From: Macrococcus equipercicus
GTDB taxonomy: Bacteria > Bacillota > Bacilli > Staphylococcales > Staphylococcaceae
NCBI RefSeq assembly: GCF_004359525.2
Contig: NZ_SCWC02000002.1
Coordinates: 428,436 to 492,435 of the forward strand
DNA: 64,000 nucleotides
Direction: 5' to 3'
The notes below the pieces were generated by a model that saw nothing but the letters and a program-made list of their open reading frames with translations, was not told the origin of the DNA and searched no databases. How positions within the stretch are numbered: position 1 is the first letter of the stretch; the number at the start of each line of letters is the position of its first letter. Made by a program: the position numbers and the translations under genes. This document shows, in pieces, positions 29,380 through 41,614 of the stretch.

Positions 29380-30274
29380 CTCTGACAATTCCTTTTATCC
29401 ATAGTAGTATTCTGTCGAGCACTTCGTCCTGATTCGATTCGAACAGCACTTCGTGGCGCGACTGTGTATAAAGCTGCACTCTGACGTGCTTCATGCCGAC
29501 GCTCTTATAGTCCCTGCCGAGCTTCTTGATCCCCTTGCCGTAGTTCGAGAACGCATCTTCTTCTCCTGACACAAGAAGCACCGGCATCTCATAATTCATT
29601 TTCTTCATTTCTTTCTTCTTCTGCGTCCGCTTCATCGCCCGCAGTATTTCCGCAAGCGCATTCAGTGACATGTCAAATCCGGTGTACGGATCATCGATGA
29701 AGCTTTTCACGTTATCGACATTGCGGCTCAGCCAGTCGCTTTCGGTCTGCAGCGGCTTAATCTTCTTGTTGAACTGCTTCAGCGTCATCTGGTTAATCCG
29801 CCGCAGCTTTGCCTTCTTGCCGAAGACGAGCATTAATGCGTTCAATGCCTGCAGCGACACTTTATGACGGCTGTCATAGTAACTTGTGCCGCTCAGCACT
29901 AAGGCATCAAATAAATCGGGGAACAAGACCACATATTGTCTGGCGATCATTGACCCCATCGAATGTCCGATCAGAATGACCGGTTTGTCTTTGACGACAA
30001 GAGACTCCAGCACCTCTTCAGCATGGCGTGCCAGCGTCTCGATGTGTTCAAAATGACCGCGCGCCTCCTGGCCAATCGTTTTGCCGTGTCCCATATGGTT
30101 GTGCATAATGACTTTGTAGCCCAGCGCCTCAAAGTACTCACCGATCTTATAATAACGGGCCATATGCTCAGCCATGCCATGCAGCACTTGTATCGTTCCG
30201 ATTGGAGCGGCCGGTTCAAACACGGCGACTTCTAACTTCTGATTGTCACGCATCGACATCGTATATTCCTTCAT
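29372..30274 (-). CDS. Alpha/beta hydrolase, monoacylglycerol lipase/lysophospholipase-like
   Basis: A 300-residue serine hydrolase of the Hydrolase_4 group. The oxyanion His-Gly is in VLHGMAEHMARY, the nucleophile elbow is GHSMGSMIARQY, the acid Asp lies in LLVSGEEDAFSNYG, and the catalytic His is near the end (SRHEVLFESNQDEV). The family hydrolyses monoacylglycerols or lysophospholipids. Its position between glpD and miaA, conserved in staphylococci, suggests a link to glycerol release. ATG 30274 follows GGTGGGA. No signal peptide. Confidence 0.88.
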   Translation of the reverse strand: MKEYTMSMRDNQKLEVAVFEPAAPIGTIQVLHGMAEHMARYYKIGEYFEALGYKVIMHNHMGHGKTIGQEARGHFEHIETLARHAEEVLESLVVKDKPVILIGHSMGSMIARQYVVLFPDLFDALVLSGTSYYDSRHKVSLQALNALMLVFGKKAKLRRINQMTLKQFNKKIKPLQTESDWLSRNVDNVKSFIDDPYTGFDMSLNALAEILRAMKRTQKKKEMKKMNYEMPVLLVSGEEDAFSNYGKGIKKLGRDYKSVGMKHVRVQLYTQSRHEVLFESNQDEVLDRILLWIKGIVRDE

Positions 30275-30305
30275 CTGTCATCCCACCTTTTATTATATTA
30301 TACAA

Positions 30306-30342
30306 CAAAAAACACCTCATACCCCAATCAAGGTATAAGGTG
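30306..30342 (-). terminator. Terminator of glpD
   Basis: An 11-bp stem (30313-30323 with 30332-30342, wobbles) followed on the minus strand by six T, just after the glpD stop. Confidence 0.82.
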
Positions 30343-30354
30343 GTAAAGACTCAT

Positions 30355-32031
30355 TTATTTCTCTACTGACACTTGAACAGCTGGTTCGACTGCTTCTCTG
30401 ATCAGTTCATCGAGCTCTAGACTGTACTGCTGCTGCTCGGCGTCTGTGTAATTGAGCAGTCTGGTCATCGTTTCGATGACTGCTTCTTTATAGTTGTATA
30501 CCGTTCTGATATCAAAGTACAGTGCACCAGTTCTCCGGACGAAGAAGTCAGCCGGTTTGTAGACCATCTCATTTTGGATGCTGTAGACAAGTTCGCTGTA
30601 TAGCACTAACGGCAGACCATTCACTTCATCATCCAGGCTGGCGTGGGCGATACTGAACAATTGCGGCGCATTAGAGCCGTAGCGATTTATAAGCTGCAAC
30701 TGCTCTTCTGCTGACAAGCCGAGCGCCGGGTTATTGTTCATCATATCCGCCTTATATTCTTTAAACCCTTTAGACCCGCCGACATCTCCACCGGAAATCG
30801 GTGTATGCTTCGTCTGAGACGCCGGGAACTTCATGCCGTACTGCTCTTTCAGACGTTCTGCCACTAAGTCCACAATCTCTTCGGCCATATGCCGGTAGCC
30901 TGTCAGCTTACCGCCGGCAATAGTGAGCAGCCCGGAATCGCCTTCCCATATTTCATCTTTACGGGAGATTTCAGAAGGATCTTTACCTTCCTCAAGAATG
31001 AGCGGGCGAATACCTGCCCATGTTGATTCAATGTCTTTGTCTGTCACATTGACTGTCGGGAACATGTAGTTGATGGCTGCCAGCAAGTAATCCCTGTCTT
31101 CTTTAGTGACCAGCGGCGCTGTCTTCTTGTTGTTATAGAACGTATCGGTCGTACCTACATACGTCTTGCCGTCCCGTGGAATCGCAAAGATCATCCGCTT
31201 GTCTTGCTCTGTATCGAAATAGACTGCCTGTTTCAATGGGAAGACACTGCTGTCGAAGACCAGATGGACCCCTTTAGTCAGTCTCAGCTGCTTGTTATTT
31301 TTAGAATAGTCACCGCCGCGCACTTCATCTACCCACGGGCCGGAGGCATTGACGACCTTTTTCGCGAGAACTTCGAATTTATGGCCGCCGATCAAGTCAT
31401 CAGCATTGATTCCGATCACCTGCTCATCACGGTCATAGACAAATCCTGCCGCCTTTGTATAGTTGATGATGTCAGCACCGTATTCCGCGGCACGTTTCAT
31501 GACTTCAATCGTCAGACGTGCATCATCTGTGCGGTATTCCACATAGTAGCCGCCGCCCCGCAGACCGTCCTGCTTAACGAGCGGTTCCCGTGCTATCGTT
31601 TCTTTGACTGACAGCATTTTTCTTGTCTCTTCTTTTTTGACGTCTGCCAGAAAATCATAAACTTTCAGCGCGATGGATGTTGTCAGCGGTCCGAACGTGC
31701 CGCCTTTATGCATCGGCAGCAGCATGAATTCAGGCGTTGTAACGTGCGGTCCATTTTCATAGACAATCGCACGCTCTTTCCCTGTCTCAGCGACCACACC
31801 GATCTGCAGCTGCTTCAAATAGCGCAGTCCGCCGTGGACCAGTTTAGTCGATCTCGAGCTCGTTCCTGCTGCAAAGTCCTGCATCTCAACGAGAGCCACT
31901 TTCATGCCGCGCTGGGAAGCATCGAGAGCGATACCGGCACCGGTGATACCACCGCCGATGACTACTAGATCATATTCTGTACGATTCATTTTAGAAATAA
32001 TCTGTCCACGATTTAAACTTGAGAATAACAT
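30355..32031 (-). CDS. glpD: Aerobic glycerol-3-phosphate dehydrogenase
   Basis: Membrane-associated FAD enzyme oxidising glycerol-3-phosphate to dihydroxyacetone phosphate and passing electrons to menaquinone. It has an N-terminal FAD-binding fingerprint ([23 protein letters not shown]), [34 protein letters not shown], and [17 protein letters not shown] 32031 follows AGGGGG and matches the staphylococcal N-terminus; product about 558 residues. It lies downstream of glpK but has its own leader with a terminator-like hairpin, so it probably has separate GlpP-controlled expression. Confidence 0.97.
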   Translation of the reverse strand: MLFSSLNRGQIISKMNRTEYDLVVIGGGITGAGIALDASQRGMKVALVEMQDFAAGTSSRSTKLVHGGLRYLKQLQIGVVAETGKERAIVYENGPHVTTPEFMLLPMHKGGTFGPLTTSIALKVYDFLADVKKEETRKMLSVKETIAREPLVKQDGLRGGGYYVEYRTDDARLTIEVMKRAAEYGADIINYTKAAGFVYDRDEQVIGINADDLIGGHKFEVLAKKVVNASGPWVDEVRGGDYSKNNKQLRLTKGVHLVFDSSVFPLKQAVYFDTEQDKRMIFAIPRDGKTYVGTTDTFYNNKKTAPLVTKEDRDYLLAAINYMFPTVNVTDKDIESTWAGIRPLILEEGKDPSEISRKDEIWEGDSGLLTIAGGKLTGYRHMAEEIVDLVAERLKEQYGMKFPASQTKHTPISGGDVGGSKGFKEYKADMMNNNPALGLSAEEQLQLINRYGSNAPQLFSIAHASLDDEVNGLPLVLYSELVYSIQNEMVYKPADFFVRRTGALYFDIRTVYNYKEAVIETMTRLLNYTDAEQQQYSLELDELIREAVEPAVQVSVEK

Positions 32032-32044
32032 ATAATTTCCCCCT

Positions 32045-32089
32045 AAAAAAATTGAGACTCTGCCTACATATAATGTATTCAAAGTCTCA
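32045..32089 (-). promoter_or_regulatory. glpD leader terminator/GlpP antitermination target
   Basis: On the minus strand TGAGACT (32083-32089) can pair with AGTCTCA (32053-32059), followed by six T, placed between the glpK stop and the glpD start. The GAGACTT element is shared with the glpF leader. This fits the GlpP-dependent antitermination known for glpD in Bacillus subtilis. Confidence 0.65.
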
Positions 32090-32156
32090 TTTCTCTGCTT
32101 AATTATTAACTTGTATTAACTATAACATAATAATGTCAGATGTTCTAATATTATGC

Positions 32157-34488
<2,332 letters not shown>

Positions 34489-34524
34489 CTCATCTACTCC
34501 TTCATATAGTATGCCAATAAACAG

Positions 34525-34579
34525 GAAAAACCACTATTCATAATCAATAGATTAAAAATAATGGTCTCAAGTCTCGTCC
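34525..34579 (-). promoter_or_regulatory. glpF leader with terminator hairpin, GlpP target
   Basis: On the minus strand the transcript leader reads ACGAGACTTGAGACC and then CCATTATT (34557-34564), which can pair with AATAGTGG (34531-34538). A run of T follows (complement of 34525-34530). The stem is imperfect but is followed by a classic T-tract before the glpF ribosome-binding site. GlpP with glycerol-3-phosphate would be expected to prevent termination here. Confidence 0.65.
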
Positions 34580-34598
34580 GATTTATTAACTTAACCTC

Positions 34599-34627
34599 AT
34601 GTTAACTGTTTTTGCAAACGCTGTCAA
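34599..34627 (-). promoter_or_regulatory. glpFK promoter
   Basis: TTGACA (34622-34627) and TAACAT (34599-34604) on the minus strand are separated by 17 bases, between the glpP stop and the glpF leader hairpin. Confidence 0.8.
34611..34627 (-). promoter_or_regulatory. CcpA cre site overlapping the glpF -35 element
   Basis: TTGACAGCGTTTGCAAA matches the catabolite-response consensus WTGNNARCGNWWWCAWW at all but one position. It covers the -35 hexamer and part of the spacer, so CcpA bound here would block RNA polymerase when glucose is present. Confidence 0.72.
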
Positions 34628-34636
34628 ATCATTCTT

Positions 34637-35182
34637 TTATGGCTTCGGTTCATAGTGCTCCCAGAGTGGTCTGTGACTTGTCGTAATGAGCTCTGCACCG
34701 TGAGCTATAGCCGCTTCTACTTCTTCGACCGTCTCTATTAAACCACCCGCTATAATCGGTTTATCGGTCTTTGCCTTCACTTGATTGATGACTTTTGATG
34801 CGATGCCGGGCATCACTTCGACGAAATCAGGAGCCGCCTGCTGAATGAGCAAGAAGCTGCGCTGCAGTGCACTCGTATCAAGGATAAAGACCCGCAGCAC
34901 TGTCTTGACACCGAGATGATTCGCTTTTTTCACAAGTTTCGGCTTCGTCGTGATGATACCGGCCGGCTTATACTTCTGGACGATATATTCGACTGCTGCT
35001 TCATCGGTCGACAGCCCTTTAATAAGGTCCAGATGAATATAAGCCTTCTTATCTGCTGATTTCAGCAAGTTCAATATGTTCGTCAAGTGACCGATATGTG
35101 TATCGAGAATAACACAAGTGTCGTAATTCATCGTGTTGAACCGTTCTATATCTTTTATTTCCCGTATTGCCGGTAAAATCAT
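34637..35182 (-). CDS. glpP: Glycerol uptake operon antiterminator GlpP
   Basis: A 181-residue TIM-barrel RNA-binding regulator, which in the presence of glycerol-3-phosphate prevents premature termination in glp leaders and stabilises glpD mRNA. Characteristic blocks are ILPAIREIKDIERF, HIHLDLIKGLS-like (YIHLDLIKGLSTDEAAVEYI), GIITTKPKLVKKA, VEVMPGIASKVI and PIIAGGLIETVEEV. Its ATG overlaps the mutL stop (TAATG), giving translational coupling with mutL. Two leader hairpins downstream (before glpF and glpD) are its likely targets. Confidence 0.95.
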   Translation of the reverse strand: MILPAIREIKDIERFNTMNYDTCVILDTHIGHLTNILNLLKSADKKAYIHLDLIKGLSTDEAAVEYIVQKYKPAGIITTKPKLVKKANHLGVKTVLRVFILDTSALQRSFLLIQQAAPDFVEVMPGIASKVINQVKAKTDKPIIAGGLIETVEEVEAAIAHGAELITTSHRPLWEHYEPKP

Positions 35183-36984
35183 TACATCACCCGCTTAAAT
35201 AGTTTTTCCAGGTCGTAGCCCGTGAATTGGATGGTGATCGGTCTGCCGTGCGGACAAGTATACGGCTCGGAAGTGAAACTGAGCTCCTCAATCAGCCGCG
35301 CCATATCGGCATGTCTTAAATAATGATTGGCTTTAATCGATTTCTTGCAGCTCATCATGATCGCCGTGTCCTCCCTGAATTTATTCAGGTCGACCGACTG
35401 ATGATTCAAGCAGTAATCGATAATATCCTTGATCGTCTCTTCAGCATTCGCTGGAAACCATACCGGGACTTCCTGCACGATATAATCACTGCCGCCGAAG
35501 TTCTCAAGCACAATACCTACGGCGTTCAGTTCGTCAAGATGACGGTTGATGCGCAGCGCTTCATCATTTGTGAATGTAAGTGTCAACGGAAGTAACAGCG
35601 GCTGCACATCATGCGTCACCTGCCCGATCCGCGTCTTGAAGTATTCATATTTAATCCGTTCCTGTGCAGCGTGCTGGTCAATCATATACATGCCTTCGTC
35701 GTTCTGCGCGATGATATAAGTCCCATGCACCTGTCCGACGACTTCCATGAAAGGCAGCTTACGCTCACGCGGCTGGTCAAGTGGCGCTTGTTCCGGCGTT
35801 TGTTCCAGCGGTGGTTGTTCCGGCAGAGGCTTATTGTCACGCTGGGTCACCGGCGTTTCCGGCAATGCTTCTCTGATCACTGCTTTCACTGCCGGCGGCT
35901 CGACTGCTGGATCAGCAATCAGCTGCTGGTCATAGCTGAATTTCTGCTGCTCAAACTTCTCCAGCACTTTGTTCTTTTTAACGTCTACTTGTGGAATCAG
36001 TGAGCGGCCGAGCAGTGCCTGCTTGATCAGCTGTTCTATCAGCGCCATCAAATCCGCTTCCTTCGACAGTCGCACTTCCTGCTTTGTCGGATGGACATTG
36101 ACATCGACAAGCGCCGGGTCCATCTTAATATGGAGAGCGGCAATCGGATAACGGCCGATCGGCAGCAGCGTGTGATAGGCAGTCATCATGGCTTTTGTCA
36201 GCATGAAATTACGGATATAGCGGCCATTGATGAACAGCGAGATATAATGACGGTTCGCACGCGTGTGTTCTGGCTTCGCGACGAGACCGGTCACCTCGTA
36301 GTCTCCGGTCTGCCCTGTGATCTCTACTAAGTCACGGGCAATCTTCATGCCGTAAATCGATGCCATCACTTCAGCGAGTCTGCCGCTGCCTGTCGTCTGC
36401 AGCATCATTTTATCATCCGCATAGAACGTGAAGCGGATCTTTGGATGGCTCATCGCAAAGCGGTTCATCATATCCGTGATTTTGCCGAGCTCGGTATGCA
36501 GACTTTTGACGTACTTCAGCCTGGCCGGCGTATTATAGAACAGGTCGCTGACCGTAATCTCTGTTCCCTGCTTAGCACGTGTCAATGATTGTTCCATGCG
36601 GCCGCCTGCAACCGACAGCTGGTGACCGATCTTGCCGTCCGCACATGATTTCATGACGACTTTACTGACTGCAGAAATACTGGCGAGCGCTTCACCGCGG
36701 AAACCGAGCGTCCGTATATGAAATAAATCATGGTCACTGTTAATTTTACTTGTGGCATGACGGCCAAACGCAAGCGGCATATCCTCCTCCAGTATACCTG
36801 CACCGTTATCGCTGACCGTAATAGTCTGCAGACCTGCTTCAGTGACTTTCACCGTAATCTGGGTGCTGCCTGCATCGATTGCGTTCTCGACCAGTTCCTT
36901 GACGACAGAAGCAGGCCGTTCGACAACTTCTCCTGCGGCAATTTTATTGGCAAGCTGGATATCCAGCTCCTGAATGATGCCCAT
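35182..36984 (-). CDS. mutL: DNA mismatch repair protein MutL
   Basis: A 600-residue GHKL ATPase with a C-terminal endonuclease domain. N-terminal motifs are [32 protein letters not shown], and [16 protein letters not shown] variable proline/glutamine-rich linker lies around residues 370-420, and the C-terminal metal-binding endonuclease motif [12 protein letters not shown] is typical of organisms lacking MutH. It receives the mismatch signal from MutS and nicks the new strand. Start and stop overlap mutS and glpP by single bases (TAATG), so mutS-mutL-glpP are read as a coupled unit. Confidence 0.97.
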   Translation of the reverse strand: MGIIQELDIQLANKIAAGEVVERPASVVKELVENAIDAGSTQITVKVTEAGLQTITVSDNGAGILEEDMPLAFGRHATSKINSDHDLFHIRTLGFRGEALASISAVSKVVMKSCADGKIGHQLSVAGGRMEQSLTRAKQGTEITVSDLFYNTPARLKYVKSLHTELGKITDMMNRFAMSHPKIRFTFYADDKMMLQTTGSGRLAEVMASIYGMKIARDLVEITGQTGDYEVTGLVAKPEHTRANRHYISLFINGRYIRNFMLTKAMMTAYHTLLPIGRYPIAALHIKMDPALVDVNVHPTKQEVRLSKEADLMALIEQLIKQALLGRSLIPQVDVKKNKVLEKFEQQKFSYDQQLIADPAVEPPAVKAVIREALPETPVTQRDNKPLPEQPPLEQTPEQAPLDQPRERKLPFMEVVGQVHGTYIIAQNDEGMYMIDQHAAQERIKYEYFKTRIGQVTHDVQPLLLPLTLTFTNDEALRINRHLDELNAVGIVLENFGGSDYIVQEVPVWFPANAEETIKDIIDYCLNHQSVDLNKFREDTAIMMSCKKSIKANHYLRHADMARLIEELSFTSEPYTCPHGRPITIQFTGYDLEKLFKRVM

Positions 36985-39467
36985 TAACGTCCACCTGCTT
37001 TATCCTGGAGTTCCTGCAGCTTAAGCAATGCTTCAATCGGTGTCATCCGTGCGATATCAAGGCGTGTCAATTCTTCTTCGACGCCTGAATCAAACAGCTG
37101 AAAAGCTGTCTGTTCATAGACCGGTGTTTCTTTGACGGACGGCTGCTCAAAGTGTGTGAGAATCTCACGTGCCCGGCTGATGACCGGTTCAGGCAGCTCC
37201 GCCAGCTGTGCGACGTGGATACCATAACTGTTCTCAACCGCGCCCGGCATCACTTTATGCAGGAAGATCAGCTCCCCGTTGTATTCCTTCGCTGCCACGT
37301 GAATATTGTTCAACCCGCTGAGCGTCCCGTCCAGCTGCACGAGTTCATGGTAATGCGTCGAGAACAATGTCTTCGCCTGAATGTGATCATGAACGTATTC
37401 AATCATCGCCTGGGCGAGACTGATACCGTCGTATGTCGAAGTGCCCCGCCCGATCTCATCAAAGATGATCAGACTGTTTTTTGTGGCATTGTTCAGCGCA
37501 TTTCTAGCTTCCAGCATCTCCACCATAAATGTACTCTGGCCGGACACTAAGTCATCTGCTGCACCGATCCGTGTGAAGATCTGGTCGAAAATCGGCAGCT
37601 CTGCCCGGCTGCACGGGACAAATGAACCCATCTGCGCCATCACACTGATGAGCGCAACCTGCCGCATATAAGTACTTTTACCTGACATATTCGGTCCTGT
37701 AATCAGATAGATGAAGGCATTATCATGCAGTTCGCAGTCATTCGGTACATAGTCCTCACGGTTCATTACCTGCTCGACGACCGGATGACGCGCATCACTT
37801 AAATTCAACATACGCTCGTCTGAGAACTCCGGCCGCACATAGTCATTTTTCTGTGAGACTTCGCTGAAATTCTGCAGCACATCAAGCACCGCTATTCTTT
37901 TAGCTGCTGCCTGCAGAAGCGTCAAGTAGGACTTCAGCGTCTCTCTCAACGTGACAAACAGCTCATATTCCAGGTCAACCGCTTTTTCTTCAGCACCGAG
38001 AATGAGTGTCTCTTTTTCTTTCAGCGACTCTGTGACGAAACGTTCTGCATTCGATAATGTCTGCTTGCGTGTATAACCGAAGCGGTCCGCATCAAACTGA
38101 TGCAGATTCGCTTTTGAGATTTCAATATAATAGCCGAACACTTTGTTGTAGGCGACTTTCAGTGAACGTATGCCTGTTTTATCGCGCTCCTGCTGCTGCA
38201 GTTCACTCAGCCACAGCTTCCCGTCTTTAGAAGCCGCCCGGTAATGGTCCAGCTGCTCATTGAATCCGGCCTTGAAGACCCCGCCTTCTTTAATCGACTG
38301 CGGTGCCTCTTCATTCAGCCCGTCAAGAAGCGTGACAATATGAGCCAGCTCATCAGCCGGAATCTGCTCGATATCGAGGCGGCTCAGGAGCTCATTCAAT
38401 ACCGGCAGCTGCTCCAGCGAATATTTCAGCTGGACCAGGTCCTTCGCGTTGACGTTACCATAGCTGATGCGGCCGACAAGCCGCTCGATGTCATAAACGT
38501 CGTTCAGCGCCTGGCGCAGTTCATCCCGTTCCAAGAAATGCGCATTGAATAGTTCCACATGATTCAATCGGTCTTCAATCTGACTTTTACTGATCAGCGG
38601 CCGTTCAATCCATTCTTTCAGCAGGCGATGGCCCATCGGTGTTTTTGTCTCATTAAAAATGGACAGCAGCGTGCCTTTTCGTGTTTTCAGCCGGATGCTT
38701 TCTGTCAGTTCAAGATTGCGCTTCGCATAAAAATCAAGCCGCATATAATCAACCGCGTGATAATACACCGCCGGCTCAATATGAGCGAGGTTCCGTTTCT
38801 GTGTCATCGTCACATAATCGAACAAGAGATGGACTGCAGGCTGGAGCGTTTTCTCTAACTGTCCGGCCTGCTCGGGTAAGTCCGTTGACAGCTGGTCGTG
38901 CACTGACAGGACAGTCGTCACTGCCTTTATTTTCGCAGTCAGCGTATGACTGAACGGTTCAGCAGTAATGATCTCGCTTGGTTTCACTGCTGCCAGTTCA
39001 TTGAAGAATGTCTCTTCATCGCACAGCGTCACTTTCAGTTCTCCCGTGGATACATCACAATAAGCAATATTAAAATGCTCTGCGAGAGAGACAGCCATCA
39101 AATAGTTATGACTGTCTTCATCAAGTGATGTATCCATCACGGTGCCGGGTGTGATGATCTGCACGACTTCCCGTCTGACCATTCCTTTGACTTCGCGCGC
39201 ATTCTCCATCTGTTCGCAGACCGCGACTTTATATCCTTTCTCAATCAGCCGTTCAATATAGCCGCGTGCTGAATGGTGCGGGACACCGCACATCGGTATC
39301 GGATTTTTCTTGTCACGGCGTGTCAGTGTGATTTCGAGCTCTCGTGCAGCGGTCAGTGCATCGTCATAAAACATTTCGTAAAAGTCACCAAGGCGGAAAA
39401 ATAATATACTGTCCTGATGTTCTTCTTTCATCGCTAAATATTGTGCCATCATCGGCGTCGGTTTCAT
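36984..39467 (-). CDS. mutS: DNA mismatch repair protein MutS
   Basis: A mismatch-recognising ATPase of about 827 residues. The domain I mismatch-contacting Phe-X-Glu is in [16 protein letters not shown], the clamp and core are in the middle, and the C-terminal ABC-type ATPase has Walker [24 protein letters not shown], and Walker [20 protein letters not shown] 39467 is used ([17 protein letters not shown] upstream); an in-frame TTG three codons before is less likely. About 100 bases and a terminator separate it from ymcA. Confidence 0.97.
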   Translation of the reverse strand: MKPTPMMAQYLAMKEEHQDSILFFRLGDFYEMFYDDALTAARELEITLTRRDKKNPIPMCGVPHHSARGYIERLIEKGYKVAVCEQMENAREVKGMVRREVVQIITPGTVMDTSLDEDSHNYLMAVSLAEHFNIAYCDVSTGELKVTLCDEETFFNELAAVKPSEIITAEPFSHTLTAKIKAVTTVLSVHDQLSTDLPEQAGQLEKTLQPAVHLLFDYVTMTQKRNLAHIEPAVYYHAVDYMRLDFYAKRNLELTESIRLKTRKGTLLSIFNETKTPMGHRLLKEWIERPLISKSQIEDRLNHVELFNAHFLERDELRQALNDVYDIERLVGRISYGNVNAKDLVQLKYSLEQLPVLNELLSRLDIEQIPADELAHIVTLLDGLNEEAPQSIKEGGVFKAGFNEQLDHYRAASKDGKLWLSELQQQERDKTGIRSLKVAYNKVFGYYIEISKANLHQFDADRFGYTRKQTLSNAERFVTESLKEKETLILGAEEKAVDLEYELFVTLRETLKSYLTLLQAAAKRIAVLDVLQNFSEVSQKNDYVRPEFSDERMLNLSDARHPVVEQVMNREDYVPNDCELHDNAFIYLITGPNMSGKSTYMRQVALISVMAQMGSFVPCSRAELPIFDQIFTRIGAADDLVSGQSTFMVEMLEARNALNNATKNSLIIFDEIGRGTSTYDGISLAQAMIEYVHDHIQAKTLFSTHYHELVQLDGTLSGLNNIHVAAKEYNGELIFLHKVMPGAVENSYGIHVAQLAELPEPVISRAREILTHFEQPSVKETPVYEQTAFQLFDSGVEEELTRLDIARMTPIEALLKLQELQDKAGGR

Positions 39468-39542
39468 ACACTTCAATCCTTTATAACTTAATAATGCCGC
39501 GTTGAATAATCAAGGGGACCCTCCATGTTCTCCTCCTGATGT

Positions 39543-39572
39543 AAAAAATAGCCGATTCATACTGAACCGGCT
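39543..39572 (-). terminator. Terminator of miaB-ymcA
   Basis: A 10-bp stem (39550-39559 with 39563-39572, one wobble), loop TAC, followed by six T on the minus strand. Confidence 0.82.
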
Positions 39573-39578
39573 CATGTT

Positions 39579-40004
39579 TTAGTTTCCGCAGCCAGGTGCT
39601 GAATTCGCACGCTGCGCTCCTGTTTCTCCTGCTAAATAATCGCCACCGGTAGAAATCACAATCTCATCGGTGACGGTCTGACTGATTGCGTGTGACACCA
39701 TCTGCAGCAATGAATTGACTTCTCCCTGCGCTTCTTTGAACTGATCGACAAGCGGCATCTCGTCCAGTTCCTTCTCGACGTTCTCGATTTTTACCTCCAC
39801 CATTGTCAACGCTTTTTCCTTGCCGTAATTCTCGAAGTTCACTGCCTGCTTCTGCAGTGATTTGAGCGATGCCATCTTCTCACGGACGGTCTGATTCTCA
39901 TGAATCTGCGCTTCCGCACGTTTGAAGAAGTCCACCGCTTCTGTATTGGCCATCATATGACCGAGTTCTTTTGCTTTTGCTAAAATTTCATCATTTGTAT
40001 ACAT
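39579..40004 (-). CDS. ymcA: RicA/YmcA family protein
   Basis: A 141-residue helical protein of the YlbF/YmcA group. In Bacillus, YmcA (RicA) with YlbF and YaaT forms an iron-sulfur complex needed for RNase Y-dependent maturation of operon mRNAs and for biofilm, competence and sporulation. Here the helical core (LAKAKELGHMMANTEAVDFFKRAEAQI onwards) and the C-terminal cysteine (APGCGN) are seen. ATG 40004 overlaps the miaB stop (TGATG) with GAGGTGG upstream, so the two are coupled. Confidence 0.85.
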   Translation of the reverse strand: MYTNDEILAKAKELGHMMANTEAVDFFKRAEAQIHENQTVREKMASLKSLQKQAVNFENYGKEKALTMVEVKIENVEKELDEMPLVDQFKEAQGEVNSLLQMVSHAISQTVTDEIVISTGGDYLAGETGAQRANSAPGCGN

Positions 40005-41539
40005 CAATTTGCCACCTCTACTGGTTCTATTATTTCAATCAGTTCACCGTTCATTGAATAGCGTTTTGTTTCCGTCACGCGGACGCGGACAATCTTGCCG
40101 ACAGCGTCAAGCGGCCCCGCAAAGTTGATGAGCTTGCTCTTATCAGTGTAGCCTGCTAAAATCGCATCGTTTTTCTTAGACGGGCCTTCGCACAGGACAA
40201 GCACTTCCTGTCCTAAGTAAGACGCGAGTTTATGCTCTGTATGATGCTCGACGACTTTGTTCAGGCGCTGCAGCCGGTCTTTCTTCTCACGCATCGGCAC
40301 ATTATCCTGCATGTTAGCGGCAGGCGTCCCTTCACGCGGTGAATATAAATAAGTATAGGCATGCTCGAAGCCGACGCGCTCATACAAATCTATTGTATCT
40401 AAAAACTGCTCTTCCGTCTCATTCGGATACCCGACAATAATGTCTGTCGTCAGCGCGACGTCCGGCAGTGCCCGGCGGATATCTTCAACAAGCTGCAGAT
40501 AACTTTCCCGTGTATATTTACGGCCCATGATCTTCAGCACTTCGTTATTACCCGACTGCACCGGCAGATGAATGTGCGGCATAATATTACCGCCGCGGGC
40601 AATGACTTCAATCAGCCGGTCATCAAAGTCCCACGGGTGACTTGTCATAAAGCGCACGCGCGGAATATCAATCTTCTGGATGTCGGCCATTAAATCACCG
40701 AGCCCGTAGTCCAGCCCTTCGATGTCTTTACCGTACGCATTGACGTTCTGCCCGAGCAGGGTGATCTCCTGATAGCCCTGGCGTGCGAGGTCGCGCACTT
40801 CACTGATGATTTCCTGCGGCAGACGGCTGCGTTCCTTGCCCCGTGTAAACGGCACAATGCAGTAAGTACAGAACTTATCACAGCCGTACATAATATTGAC
40901 CCATGCCTTAATCTTGCCGGTACGTACTTTCGGCAGATTTTCAATAACGTCCCCTTCTTTGGACCAGACTTCAACAACCATCGCCTTAGACATATAGGCT
41001 TCTTCCAATATCGCGGGCAGCCGGTGTATGTTGTGCGTACCGAAGATCATATCGACATTCTGGTAAGATTTCATGATTTTGTTGACGACTGATTCTTCCT
41101 GGCTCATGCAGCCGCATACGCCGATCAAGACGTCCGGTTTTTCAAGCTTCAAATGTTTCAAGTGGCCGATCTCACCGAACACTTTGTTCTCTGCGTTCTC
41201 ACGGATCGCACATGTGTTCAGCAGCACTACATCTGCCTCGTTGACATCATTAGTCGCGGTATATTCCAGTGCTTCAAGTATCCCGGCCATCACTTCTGTG
41301 TCATGCTCATTCATCTGACAGCCGTATGTACGGATGAAGAATTTACGGCCGCGGCCGAGACCTTTATATTTCTCTTCTATAGTAAAGTCATTATGATACT
41401 GAATACTTTCTTTGCCCCGCTTTTTGGCGTCTTTTAAATTCGGCGGCTGATAGACGTGCTCGAAATATTTGCTGTAGTCTTTTTCAGGCTGCTGCTCTGT
41501 CTGAGCTTCAGCGCCGGCTAATCTACTTTCTTCATTCAT
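40004..41539 (-). CDS. miaB: tRNA-2-methylthio-N6-dimethylallyladenosine synthase
   Basis: A radical-SAM methylthiotransferase that finishes ms2i6A37 after MiaA. The 511-residue protein has the N-terminal MTTase domain with three Cys ([35 protein letters not shown]) binding one cluster. The radical-SAM triad is [13 protein letters not shown], and a C-terminal TRAM domain binds tRNA. A long hydrophilic N-terminal extension of about 65 residues, typical of Firmicutes, is present. Confidence 0.96.
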   Translation of the reverse strand: MNEESRLAGAEAQTEQQPEKDYSKYFEHVYQPPNLKDAKKRGKESIQYHNDFTIEEKYKGLGRGRKFFIRTYGCQMNEHDTEVMAGILEALEYTATNDVNEADVVLLNTCAIRENAENKVFGEIGHLKHLKLEKPDVLIGVCGCMSQEESVVNKIMKSYQNVDMIFGTHNIHRLPAILEEAYMSKAMVVEVWSKEGDVIENLPKVRTGKIKAWVNIMYGCDKFCTYCIVPFTRGKERSRLPQEIISEVRDLARQGYQEITLLGQNVNAYGKDIEGLDYGLGDLMADIQKIDIPRVRFMTSHPWDFDDRLIEVIARGGNIMPHIHLPVQSGNNEVLKIMGRKYTRESYLQLVEDIRRALPDVALTTDIIVGYPNETEEQFLDTIDLYERVGFEHAYTYLYSPREGTPAANMQDNVPMREKKDRLQRLNKVVEHHTEHKLASYLGQEVLVLCEGPSKKNDAILAGYTDKSKLINFAGPLDAVGKIVRVRVTETKRYSMNGELIEIIEPVEVAN

Positions 41540-41614
41540 TAAAAACCCTCATTCCGCTTGTTAATCCTCTATATAGTATATTACTAAACAGGCGTTTAAT
41601 CAAAGGTTTTTAAG

